In this document: one piece after another, positions 33,456-44,299 of the stretch | Numbering within the stretch: position 1 is the stretch's first letter | Layout of the letters: every line of letters starts with the position of its first letter | Assembly (NCBI RefSeq): GCF_016801865.2 | Contig: NC_068937.1 | Span: 113,065,068 to 113,129,067, forward strand | Direction of reading: 5' to 3' | DNA length: 64,000 nt | Source of the DNA: Culex pipiens pallens | Taxonomy: Eukaryota; Arthropoda; Insecta; Diptera; Culicidae | Translations under genes and position numbers: made by a program | Notes under the pieces: generated by a model | What the model saw: the letters and a program-made list of their open reading frames with translations, nothing else | What the model was told of the DNA's origin: nothing | Database searches by the model: none

Positions 33456-35379
33456 ATTCTCTACCAAAACCGGAAATGGATTTTATTTGTATTTTTTGAT
33501 TTGGCTCAAACTTTGTGGGGGCCTTCCCTATGACCAAATATGCTATTTTGTGTCATTGGTTCGCCCAAACAAGTCTCCATACAATTTTGGCAGCTGTCCA
33601 TACAAAAATGGTATGTAAATATTCAAACAGCTTTAACTTTTGAGTGAATTTTCTGATCAATTTGGTGTCTTCGGCAAAGTTGTAGGTATTGTTGAGGACT
33701 TTTGAGAAAAAAAAGGTACACGGAAAAAAAATTTGCAGATTTTTTTATCAACATTTTTTTCACTAAAACTCAATTTCCCAAAATACGTATTTTTTGATTT
33801 TCGAGATTTTTTGATATGTTTTAGGGAACAAAAATCCGCAACTTTTGAGCCATAGAGAAACATGGTCAAAAATCTGCCGCCGAGTTATGAATTTTTGAAA
33901 AAATAGTGATTTTTGGAAAAAATCGAAGTTTTATGCAAAAACAAGTTTGACATTACTTTTTAATGCAAAATTGAATTTGCAATCGAAAAGTACTTTACAG
34001 ATTTTTTGATAAAGGGCTCCGTTTTCAAGATATAGCCACCGAAAGTTTGATTTTAGCGAAATATTTGCAGTTTTTCAATTTTTAAAAATAGTGACCATGA
34101 GTGACCATTTCTAAAAATATTTTTTTTGAAAAATTCAGAAAATTTGCTATAAAATTGTCTAAGAGACATTGAAAATTGGACCTCTGGTTGCTGAGATACA
34201 GCGGCTTAAAGAAAAAGAAACACGAAAATTGAAGTTTTCTAAGTCTCACCCAATCAGCCCACCATTTTGTAATGACGTTATCTCAGCAATTAATGGTCCG
34301 ATTTTCAATGTTAATACATGAAACAATCGTAAAATTTTCCGATCTTTTCGAAAAAAATATTTTGAAAATTTTTAAATCAAGACTAGCATTTTAAATGGCC
34401 GTAATATTCAATAGTTTGCCCTTTTAAAATGTAAGTCTTGATTTAAAAATTTTCAAAATATTTTTTTTCGAAAAGATCGGAAAATTTCACGAATGTTTCA
34501 TATATTAACATTGAAAATCGGACCATTAATTGCTGAGATATCGTCATTAGAAAAAGGTGGGTTGTTTTGGTGAGATTTAGAAAACTTCAATTTTCGTGTT
34601 TCTTTTTCTTAAAGCGGCTCTATCTCAGCAACCCGAGGTCCAATCTTCAATGTCTCTTAGACAATTTTATAGCAAATTTTCTGATTTTTTCAAAATAAAT
34701 ATTTTTAGAAATGGTCACTCATGGTCACTATTTTTAAAAAATTGAAAAACTGCAAATATTTCGCTAAAATCAAACTTTCGGTGGCTATATCTTGAAAACG
34801 GAGCCCTTTATCAAAAAATCTGTAAAGTACTTTTCGATTGCAAATTCAATTTTGCATTAAAAAGTAATGTCAAACTTGTTTTTGCATAAAACTTCGATTT
34901 TTTCCAAAAATCACTATTTTTTCAAAAATTCATAACTCGGCGGCAGATTTTTTGACCATGTTTCTCTATGGCTCAAAAGTTGCGGATTTTTGTCCCCTAA
35001 AACATATCAAAAAATCTCGAAAATCAAAAAATACGTATTTTGGGAAATTGAGTTTTAGTGAAAAAAAAGTTGATAAAAAAATCTGCAAAAAAATTTCCGT
35101 GTACCTATTTTTTTCTCAAAAGTCCTCAACAATACCTACAACTTTGCCGAAGACACCAAATTGATCAGAAAATTCACTCAAAAGTTACAGCTGTTTGAAT
35201 ATTTACATACCATTTTTGTATGGACAGCAGCCAAAATTGTATGGAGACTTGTATGGGTGAACCAATGACGCAAAATAGCTTATTTGGTCATAGGGAAGGC
35301 CCCCACAAAGTTTGAGTCAAATAAAAAAATACAAAAAATAAAAATGGTCGAAATCGGCAGATTTCGTAGAGAGTTGCTC
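33451..35379. mobile_element. 1.93-kb near-perfect palindromic (foldback) element
   Basis: The left arm is 33451-34384 (934 bp), the right arm 34434-35379 (946 bp), with a 49-bp spacer that itself contains CATTTTAAA/TTTTAAAATG. The ends are GAGCAATTCTCTACC and its inverse, and the two arms mirror each other almost base for base, including twin ORFs (33657-33869 -, 34952-35164 +) that are the same DNA. Within each arm GGTCCAAT.TTCAATGT/ACATTGAA.AT.GGACC blocks also mirror each other, so each arm is partly self-complementary. No transposase. A deleted copy is at 11589-12781. Confidence 0.9.
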
Positions 35380-37701
35380 AAATATGAAATATGACCCGAC
35401 TTCGCAGCCTGGTAAATAGAATGTGCCAAACAATATTTGTTTTGTAAATTTTGGTCACAAAGTTTGTCCATTTAATGAAATATGTACTGGCATTCATAGG
35501 AAATGAGCTTCACAATTGCCTCTAACCATGTCATTCTCGCCAGCTCGCCAAACCCTGTAAAACCTCATCTCCTGATTCCAGGTTCCAGTATAACCGCCAG
35601 CATCGTCGCGTGAAAAGTCTCGATGCTTTGTTGCACCAGTCGACAGGTACCTCGTGGAGTGTGGGGCAGGACAAAACATCCCTTTTCAATTTCCCGACAG
35701 TTTCTACATTTTTGTGGTGGCGATGGTTCGCGCCCGGGAAAAACTTTAATCTCGTTCAGCGCGATATGCGCCGCCACTTTTTCCACCGAACACCACTCTC
35801 TTTCCAGTTGGTGTCACCGGGTGGAACATGGGTTTCCCACGCGGGCACACCCCTTTTCCCCGCTCACTTCCGGGGGAACCGTGTTGATGGCGACACCTAG
35901 CGGTGAAGAGTGCAAAAAAGGTGGATACAAGGTCGGTACTGGAGAATTACATTAGACAACTTTGAAGAAGAATGTTGTAAAACTTTTGAAAATATAGAAA
36001 CAACAAAAAAAAAAAAACAAGTGGTTCAAAATAAGATCCCAACAATTTTCAGCATAGCTAAAGAAGAAGACCATTGAATACGTTTGATTTTTTAAATCAA
36101 ATTTCCACAGCAATCCTTTTCCGATGAAGCGCCTTCGCCAAGATGTTGTGAGTAAAAAGGAGAAATCGCGCTACAAAACGGAAAACGCGCGCTGGGAAAA
36201 GCGTGGTTGTTGCTTGTCGGTGACACCTTAACTTTCCTCTCCGGCGGGAAATAAAAAGAAAGAAAATAAGAAGAAATCTCAAAGCATCTTGACTTGGCGT
36301 GGGAGGGCTCCGTTGTTTGTGGCTGCCGTAAGTTTCCCACCAGTTATTTCCTCTTTTGGTTTTTGTGTGGTCCATGTTCTGTGCACGGAAAACACCTCCA
36401 AACACTTGGAAATCTGACAGTAGGTATGGGGAAAGTTTTGCTCGTAGCACACCACATTCCGAGAGCGACAGGTGGCTCTTGTTCTCACCAGAAGTGACTC
36501 TATCGCTGACACATCAGAGGATGGGGAGTTTGGAGGTTCTTCTTTCTAGTTGAAAATGTGTTTAAATACCGAAATCTTGGTACTAGAATTTCTTGACTGA
36601 GTATTTCGTTGGTTGTATTCTATCTTGTGTCATACACCATTTTGTTGAAGTTAGTGATGACGTTTTGTTATACTTGGCAAACCCTTCCGATATTGGAAAT
36701 TCACTTCCATTTCCCGGACATTGCTATACACAGAAAAAAAGTTGAATTTTGGAATGTTGAAAATTTGGTTGATTGAATATTGTCGCTTTTTCCGAGTAAT
36801 ATAGACCAATTTCTCAACAAAATCGTCGTGCTATCTTGTGATACGTCATACAATTTGTTGGAAAATGTTGATTTTTTTCTTGTTTTTCACAAATTTTTGT
36901 TAATAGATAGTTAGATAGGCAATGCAATCTTTTGTTATTGAAAATATACTGATTAAGAGTTTTTCACCAATGTGTAACAGGTCGTATCGAGGTGCTCCGA
37001 TTTGGATGAAATTTTCAGCGTTTGTTTGTCTAAACATGAGATGAACTCATGCCAAGTATGAGCCCTCTACGACAAAGGGAAGTGGGGTAAAACGGGCTTA
37101 GAAGTTTAAGGTCGAAAAAACATTTTAAAAAATCGTTAAATTGCTCGCATTTCCGTAAAACTTCATCAATTCCAACTCTCTTAGATGCATTCGAATGGTC
37201 TTTTGAAGCACTTCATAATGTGCCATAGACATCCAGGATTGGTTTAACTTTTTCTGATAGATTTTGCAAATAACTGTTAAAAATTGATTTTTTTAAAAAC
37301 CTTAATATCTTTTTCCAACAGCCTCCAACACCCATACTCCCATAGGTCAAAAGATAGGTAATTTCATGCACTATAAGCCTACGGTATTATCTTTTTGACC
37401 AATCGCAGTTTTTCTCATAGTTTTTTTATTTTTCTATAACAAACATTTTACAACAATAGTTTTTGTCCTGTAGGCTGCCATAGCGGCACTTTTTGGTCTC
37501 AATTTTGTCATATTCGGAATCCTCGGAAAATTTCACGTAAGTTAGAAGAATTGGAGTTGTGAATTTGATTGGAAAAATTGCCATTTAGAATGAATTGAAA
37601 TATTTTTTAACAATTTGTTGGATTAGGAGTAAAACAGGTTTTCGCCTACTTGATACAGCATGTGACGTATTAATCATAGGGTAAATGAAATCTATTTCTT
37701 T
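35380..37701. other. Gene-poor unique DNA
   Basis: 35500-35960 and 36090-36540 are GC-balanced with frames of 60-117 codons in all phases but no domain signature. 36820-36850 has a CGTCGTGCTATCTTGTG scrap of the element at 31771. The remainder is AT-rich. No gene supported. Confidence 0.4.
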
Positions 37702-39295
37702 TTGCATCCCTCACTTTACTGAGGAAACTTCTTAATTTGACCTCGTAAACCCACCTTCACGTATACCTATCGACTCAGAATCATGTTGTGTGTGTGTGTG
37801 TGTGCAACCAACCAAACGGGACCACGCGGTCGCTTCTTACAAATTGAGTTGTTTCCATGTATTTTTAGATCTACATTCTATACATGCAAATAACTCGCAT
37901 AGGCATTTGGAAGGTGTTAGCTCTGCCGAGCTTCGGTGACCCATTTCTACGCTGGCTAGCCGAGCGCGAGGTACTTCAGCTTTATCGACAAGCCCCGCCC
38001 TGAAGAACGTTTGGACCAATCGGATTCAAACGTTATTTAGAACTTCCGAACCCTTGTCAAATGGACAAGGACCCAGCGCGTATATAGTTGATAGTAACAG
38101 TATTCCTAATTCCAGTCATAGCTCACCAAGACGAGAAGGCACAGTGGTTAGCATTTTTGCTTACCAATCCAAAGGACGGGGGATCGAACCCCGACTCGAG
38201 CGACTTTGGTTTTTTCGTTCATGTTCAGAGTTTCAAGATTATTATTTCCTATACTTTCTCGTTGGGAGCAGATGGGAATCGAACCCAGGACCATTCGCTT
38301 ACAAAGCGAACACCGTGACCAGTCAGCCACGGCCGCTCCTATCGACTCAGAATCATGTTCTGAGCAAATGTCTGTGTGGATGTGTGTAGGTGGGTGGACA
38401 CAAAAATTGTCACTCGATTATCTCCGGACTGGATAAACGGATTTTGACCGTATTAGTCTCATTCGATCCGTCTTGGGGTCCCATAGGTCTCTATTCAAAA
38501 TCAGCATGTTTAGTTAAGTACTTCAAAAATTATGCTAAAAAAACGATTTTGGCGTATGTCCGGAAGATTGTAAAAAGGGTGGTTTTTGCAAGAAACCTTA
38601 TCATGTTATACATTTTCAGAAAGGTATTAAAAAGACCTTTCCAATGAGCCCAAAACATTGAAGATCTGACAACCCTATCAAAAGTTATTAGCACTTAAGT
38701 GTTATTTGTACACTTTTTGGAGGCCGGATCTCAGATATTTCAGTAAAAATTATGTCCGGGTCCATCATGCGACCCATCGTTAGTTAGATAATTGAAAGAC
38801 CTTTAAAATGAGCCTAAAACATTGAAGAACTGACAACCCTATAAAAAGTTATTAGCACTTAAGTGTTATTTATAAACTTTTTGGAGGCCGGATCTCAGAT
38901 ATTTCAGTAAAAAATATGTCCAGGTCCATCATGCGACCCATCGTAAGTTAGATAATTGAAAGACCTTTCAAATGAGCCTAAAACATCAAGGATCTGACAA
39001 CCCTATCAAAAGTTATTGGCACTTAAGTGTTATTTATACACTTTTTGGAGGCCGGATCTGAGATATTGTGATACAAATATTGTCTGAATCTTCCACGTGA
39101 ACTTTCGTAGGATAGGTTTTTTTTATCAGACCTTGCCGATGAGCCAGAAAAATTGAAGGTCTGCGAACCCTATCAAAAGAAATCAGTAATAAAATTGATT
39201 TGTTAAACATGTTAAGGGAATGTTGCTATTTTTACTGAGTGTATTGACTTTATGAATGTGAGGAAGGCACCAACCACCTAAAGGTGGATTAAGTA
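37702..39295 (-). repeat. Family X element, copy 3 (reverse), carrying SINE copy B
   Basis: Read on the - strand it starts at AATCCACCTTTAGGTGGTTGG (39290 downward), then three internal ~164-bp repeats (CACTTAAGTG at 38691, 38855 and 39019), CCATCATGCGACCCATCGT and GACCCCAAGACGGATCGAAT. It ends near the CTCAGTAAAGTGAGG hairpin at 37709. The SINE at 37788-38337 interrupts it and is therefore younger. The 38390-38647 frame is incidental. Confidence 0.75.
37766..38359 (-). mobile_element. SINE with two tRNA-like modules and a (CA)n tail, copy B
   Basis: The SINE spans 37788-38337 (550 bp). A perfect 22-bp duplication (37766-37787 and 38338-38359, containing ATCGACTCAGAATCATG) brackets it; the target is family X sequence. 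Internal order is the same as copy A: (CA)n end at the left, ATGCAAAT, CCAAT, TATATAG, second tRNA-like module at ~38125-38205, tRNA head at ~38268-38337. Its anticodon loop reads TTTGTAA rather than TTGGTAA, and the second A-box region differs (GGCACAGTGGTTAGCA), so the copies come from different source subfamilies or have aged. Confidence 0.88.
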
Positions 39296-40195
39296 TCGTT
39301 TTTCAAAAATGTTTTATTAAATTATTTTTTAAATCAAAATTACAACTCCAATACTTCTAACTTACGTGAAATTTTCCGAATTGTGAATTACTCCAGTACA
39401 TGATATTTCAAGAATAAAAAGCCACATTTGTTTCAAACGTTCCTTCTTCCCTCTTCCCTCAACCAAACCCAGAGTGCACTTGAGCCGCTATAGAAGAAGC
39501 GGGTGACGTCAGGCGGAAAATTCTGCTCGCTTGGCGGAAAACGCAGACGCAGCGGGGGGAAATTGTTAACGAAACGCTGAGCTTTCCGTGCGCGATGCGT
39601 CGCAAAAAGCTACAGCCCGAACACAGAACTTGGCTCGCGTCCGTTCATCTTTAACTTTTCACCGCGGTGAAATATCCTCCACGTCGTGCAACAGATGCTT
39701 TTGCAAGTTGGAGCTTTCGGATATCGCTGCTGCTGCGGATGTTGGCTGGTGCGTGAGTTTTTAACTAGGTTTTTCGCGGAATGCCAACCGCAAGTTATGT
39801 TTTTATGCAGTCGAAAGTTTTTTTCTGCGATCTGCTGGATGTACTGAACTGAATCAAAAGTGGTTGCTGTATAAGAGGGATGGTAGGTTCTCCATTAGAA
39901 TGCAGATGAACTTGAGAAAAATCGCCGTGTTAGGGTGGCACTCTCGTTTTGTTATTTTAAACAATTTAATCACGGAAAACTTTCAAAAGCGACGTTAGAT
40001 GATCAGAATTTCGTTAAAGGAAACGTTAAATGGAGTTAGAAAAATATAGCCTAATATTTTTGTAAGACCATGTTGTTTGGATTACTTGGAAATTGTCGTA
40101 CAACATGTTCAAAAATAGCAGTTCGATACAAGCCTAGAGATTTTTTTTAAAGATAAAAGTGCACCTAAAATGAAAAAAAAATCACAAGGTAAGTC
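39296..40195. other. Gene-free stretch with a GC-rich block
   Basis: 39440-39790 is GC-balanced and unique-looking (GGTGACGTCAGGCGG near 39502 contains a CRE-like TGACGTCA) but has no ORF or known motif cluster. Could be regulatory; not shown. Confidence 0.35.
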
Positions 40196-41431
40196 CCCAA
40201 GTAGCACTCATAACTTGTCGACTGTTGAATAATAGTTAGACAACATCTGAACATAACTTAAATAACAGTTTGTTTCAAAGCTTGTATAACTGACTTATGT
40301 AACTGTCGTATTTTGGGCCACAAAAGTGTTAAAACACAGTCAACTTCACTCTTTTCCAACCTTAATACACAACATGGAGAAAATTCTCACCTATTTGGGA
40401 GGTTTAGAACTCGCTCCTAACTCCATCCAATTTGCTGATATACACTGTTTAAACAACTTATTTTGGAACACCTTCGATAGAAACTTGCTTGCTCACTTCC
40501 GTTTGAAGTATTTATCACTTGATTTCAGTCAAATACGCTTTTTATGAGCTGTAATTAAACGTCAAAATGCTGATATGCCAAGATGCTGTTCCGTCATCTG
40601 CAATGTTTTCCTCGAAAACAGTTTGTTGAATAAGAATAATATTGCACTGTTTGTTTCACTGCTTATCTAACATTGCCATGTTACGGCATCTTCTGAAAAA
40701 TGGGCGTGGCCAACCATTCTATAAATAACCTTAGATTTTCTCGCTTTGTTACACAACTGTTATTGGAGAATAGGTTATATAACTGATAATCAACAAACAT
40801 ATTCAACTTGGCATTGCGTGTTGTTAGGTGGTGTAAATTTGTACGTGAGGTATTTAGAGTTGTTTATTTATCGAAGATTGCAATAGTTTTGAATGTTGAC
40901 CGATTAGTTTGAAACCTTATTGCCGGTAAAAGCTACAAAAATGTCAGCTTATGGAGTTCATGATAGCGAAAATAACAAATTTAAATCACACCGATTTCAA
41001 TGTTGCTTCGTGGTACGGTAATAGAAATGACAGTTGAAACGGTTTGTTATAACTATGTTGTATATAGAGCTTTATGACGTTTCGCGTACGCACACTAGCG
41101 CACCATTTGATTTTGCTGGCCGGACAAAATTTAACCTCACTTTCTTTTCGTGTACGTACACGCAATACATGCGCACGTAGATTACTCTATAACAGCCTTT
41201 TCTGGAGTTAAGTTCTATAGCTCACTGCTGTATAACAAAGCTGACAGCAGCCTTCTTATTGACGTTTAGGCCAGCTTGTTTACTATGAAGCCTCGTGGAG
41301 AGATGTGGAAGCGCGCCTAGACCTGCCGTGGAGATAACAACAAATCGTCGAAGTCATCGGATCGAATCTTGGGAAACACGAAGTTCATCAAAAAAGGAAA
41401 ATCTAAAAGTTCGCCGTGAAGAGGGTTTCAC

Positions 41432-43019
41432 AAGAATCACAGTTAAACTATTATCAAAAAATTTAAAAATATGAAAGCCCCTGGTGAGGATGACATTTTT
41501 TTACATTTTAATTAAAAAATTACCAGAAGCAATTTTAAGTTGCTTGGTCAAAATTTTCAACAAATGTTTTGATTTGGCATATTTTCCCAGTAGTTGGAAA
41601 AATGCCAAAGTAATTCCGATTTTGAAACCGGACAAAAATCCTGCCGAAGCTTCAAGCTATCGGCCCATTAGTTTGCTTTCATCTATTAGTAAATTATTCG
41701 AAAGGATAATTCGTAATAGAATGATGACGCACATTAATGAAAATTCAATTTTCGCTGATGAGCAGTTTGGATTTCGCCTTGGGCATTCAACTACTCATCA
41801 GTTGTTGAGAGTTTCGAATTTAATTCGAAGCAACAAATCTGAGGGCTATTCTACTGGCGCTGCTCTTCTTGATATAGAAAAAGCATTTGACAGTGTTTGG
41901 CATAAAGGATTGATTGCGAAATTGAAAAGGTTTAATTTTCCGATTTATATCGTGAAAATTATTCAAAATTATTTGACGGATCGTACTCTGCAGGTATGTT
42001 ATCAGAATGGCAAATCTGATCAACTACCTGTACGTGCTGGCGTCCCTCAAGGAAGCATTTTGGGTCCAATTTTATACAATATTTTTACTTCTGACTTGCC
42101 TGATTTGCCCCCAGGATGTCAGAAATCACTTTTTGCTGATGACACAAGCATCTCCGCCAAAGGCCTTCGTGTCATCACAAGAAGATTACAAAAAAGCTTG
42201 GATATTTTCAATTCTTATTTGAAAGAATGGAAAATTACTCCAAATGCTGCAAAAACTCAACATATTATTTTCCCTCACAAACCAAGGGCTGATTTTCTTA
42301 AACCAAAAAGTCATCACATTATAAAGATGAATGAGGTAAATTTAAAGTGGGAGGATCAAGTGAAATATCTTGGACTTGCTTTTGACAAAAACCTTACTTA
42401 CAAGGATCACATTGAAAGTATCCAGGTTAAATGTAACAAATATATTAAATGTTTGTATCCCCTTATAAACAGGAATTCTAGACTTTGTCTCAAGAATAAA
42501 CTGTTAATTTATAAACAAATTTTCAGACCTGCCATGCTTTATGCTGTGCCGATCTGGACAAGCTGTTGCTTAACCAGGAAGAAAAAACTTCAGAGGATTC
42601 AGAACAAAATTCTGAAAATGATTCTGAAACTTCCTCCCTGGTTCAGCACTAGTGAACTTCATCAATTAGCCGAAGTTGACACTTTGGATGTTATGTCCAA
42701 TAAGATAATTGATGCATTTCGACAAAAATCATTGCAGTCTTCAGCTGCATTGATCCGCTCATTATATAGTTTATAAGTTAGTTTTAAGGTATCCCTTTTC
42801 CCTTTTGTACATGTAGGACCTCCTACATTTGAAATCACTGAATAGCGAAAGCTACAATATTTCATGAATAAATGAAAGTTGCTAGTATTTAAAATTGAGG
42901 TGAAAAGTCATCGTTTGTGATTGGACACTCAATAATATTTTAACTGAATTAATGTACATGGAAAAGAAATTTGAATAAATATAAATTAAAAAAAAAAAAA
43001 AAAAAGAATCACAGTTAAA
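41432..43019 (+). mobile_element. 5'-truncated Jockey-clade LINE insertion with 16-bp target duplication
   Basis: AAGAATCACAGTTAAA occurs at 41432-41447 and 43004-43019. Between them lies the C-terminal two thirds of ORF2, a ~230-bp 3' UTR, AATAAA-like GAATAAATATAAATT, and a ~16-nt A tail. The start at 41448 (CTATTATCAAAAAA) is in the RT N-terminal extension: classic 5' truncation during target-primed reverse transcription. Confidence 0.9.
41484..42776 (+). pseudogene. Jockey ORF2 C-terminal part: reverse transcriptase plus C-terminal domain
   Basis: Truncated ORF2 of a non-LTR retrotransposon. RT blocks in order: FPSSWKNAKVIPILKPDK, EASSYRPISLLSSISKLFER, DEQFGFRLGHSTTHQ, ALLDIEKAFDSVWH (catalytic Asp), RAGVPQGSILGPILYN, and LFADDTSIS with the catalytic FADD at 42132-42143. 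A thumb and C-terminal region follow, ending LYSL at 42776. The endonuclease is absent. At the 5' side KAPGEDD is out of frame because a T7 run at ~41497 replaces T6 of the other copy. The start codon shown is only where the frame opens. Confidence 0.88.
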
Positions 43020-43673
43020 AAGCGCGAAAGGATTGTTTTTTTAAATGCAATTTCTATTTTTTTTTCTAAATAAATCGGGCAGAAACAAGCGTACCAAAAT
43101 AGTCAGAGATACTATTCTTATTGGCTTCGTCGTTGATTGAAATTCTAATAAGAACTGTTTGTTTACATGTAAGTTGGGTAACGGTTAGACAACTGTTTTC
43201 AATCTATCTTTCCTTTTCAGTGTGCGCTTTGATTTGACAGCACAGCCGTTAACCACGCCCCCTTTTTTTCGTTGAATCTCTTGTTAGCTAGCACAGTGTT
43301 GTCAAATACATTTGTACAACTTACTCTGATAACTTGCATCTTATTCTGGCAAGTTATACAACAGAAAAAAGTGCGCTTTTTCCAATGCACAGGAGTTGTA
43401 GAACAAGTTGTGGTAACGAGGCCAATGGGTTATACAACCAGTTAGGAAATACGTTTATCTGACAAAGTGTGTTGCTTGGGATCAATCTTTGCCTGTTGCT
43501 GTGGGGAACACCGTTGAAGACTATTGGGGCCAGCATTTACAAAGCGGATCCAGAGACAGTTTATTGCTCAGATAATGTAAAAGTGTTTGATATAAATGTT
43601 GATGATCCCAATCACAGATAAGAAATTGCCATGATTTCTTTTTTGGTGTAAAGTGTTCAGATAAGGTCCAGTT

Positions 43674-43812
43674 TAGGGTGGTACACTACCATCTATTTAC
43701 TGAAGCTCAATTTAGAAGGGAAACGAACATCGTTTGTGTTCGTACGAGCCAGGTACTGAATTCCCGATCTACAGCTTACGAGGTGGAAGCATTACCATGA
43801 GACCACAAAGTG
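43674..43812 (-). mobile_element. tRNA-derived SINE, inverted partial copy
   Basis: The - strand reads TGGTCTCATGGTAATGC, TTCCACCTCGTAAGC, GTAGATCGGGAATTCAGTACC, matching the head and early body of the SINE at 28088 (same anticodon-arm region). The B box is degraded. The body is cut after ~140 bp. Confidence 0.65.
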
Positions 43813-44187
43813 AAAAAAAAAAATGAATTTGGAAGGCTGAAAATTTGGTTGGTTGAACATTACCTCTTTTTGATTTTCCTTCATTAAAATTCATCAGACA
43901 CAAAATCTGTCACCATTCCTGGGTGGATAATTTTGTTCTAAGACAAAAAGGCTCCAAAAATGAACGATTGTTTGGAATATATAATTTCCTTTAAGATCTG
44001 GGCTATACTGTAACAAATTAAACTATTGTGTTCTCCAAACATTGTTCTTCAAATAGATGGATTGAATATCGTTTAAGAGGAAACGTTCTACAAATTAAAA
44101 AAAAATGATTATAATTTTTGAAGGTAATATAACCATAATTTAGACTGAAAAAGTGACTCTTGAATAGCGGTACATTTACATATTTTT
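43813..44187. other. Gene-free AT-rich stretch
   Basis: Nothing recognised. A TGAATTTGGAAGGCTGAAAATTTGGTTGGTTGAA block near 43822 resembles 36742-36775, a minor repeat. Confidence 0.35.
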
Positions 44188-44262
44188 GCCTTCCTCACTG
44201 AGTTAAGGCTATAATCCTGCTCTAAAAATGAACTTATATTTTTTTGAACTTATTTTTTTTTC
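44188..44262 (-). repeat. Family X, 3'-end fragment
   Basis: TTTGCCTTCCTCACTGAGTTAAGGCTATAATCCTGCTC is the 3' hairpin end of family X in reverse, the same as at 46604. Only ~75 bp kept. Confidence 0.6.
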
Positions 44263-44299
44263 AAAGCTTATCATGCCCATAAAATGGGTGACCTTAAAT

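Larger units (their letters stand above)
40196..43480. mobile_element. TIR element (CCCAAGYARCAC ends) hosting a Jockey insertion
   Basis: CCCAAGTAGCAC at 40196 and GTGTTGCTTGGG ending at 43480 are inverted terminal repeats. Both subterminal regions repeat TAACTTGT / GTTATACAAC / TATAACTG motifs. Without the insertion at 41448-43019 it is ~1.7 kb. No transposase frame. No target duplication found. Confidence 0.55.

Noticed and set aside
33657..35164. Two separate genes encoding the same ~70-aa protein (33657-33869 -, 34952-35164 +)
   Set aside because: They are the two arms of the palindrome read in mirror image, with no domain or codon signature.
39480..39640. GC-rich block with TGACGTCA as a promoter
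   Set aside because: Single motif, no TATA/initiator and no adjacent gene; not enough to call.
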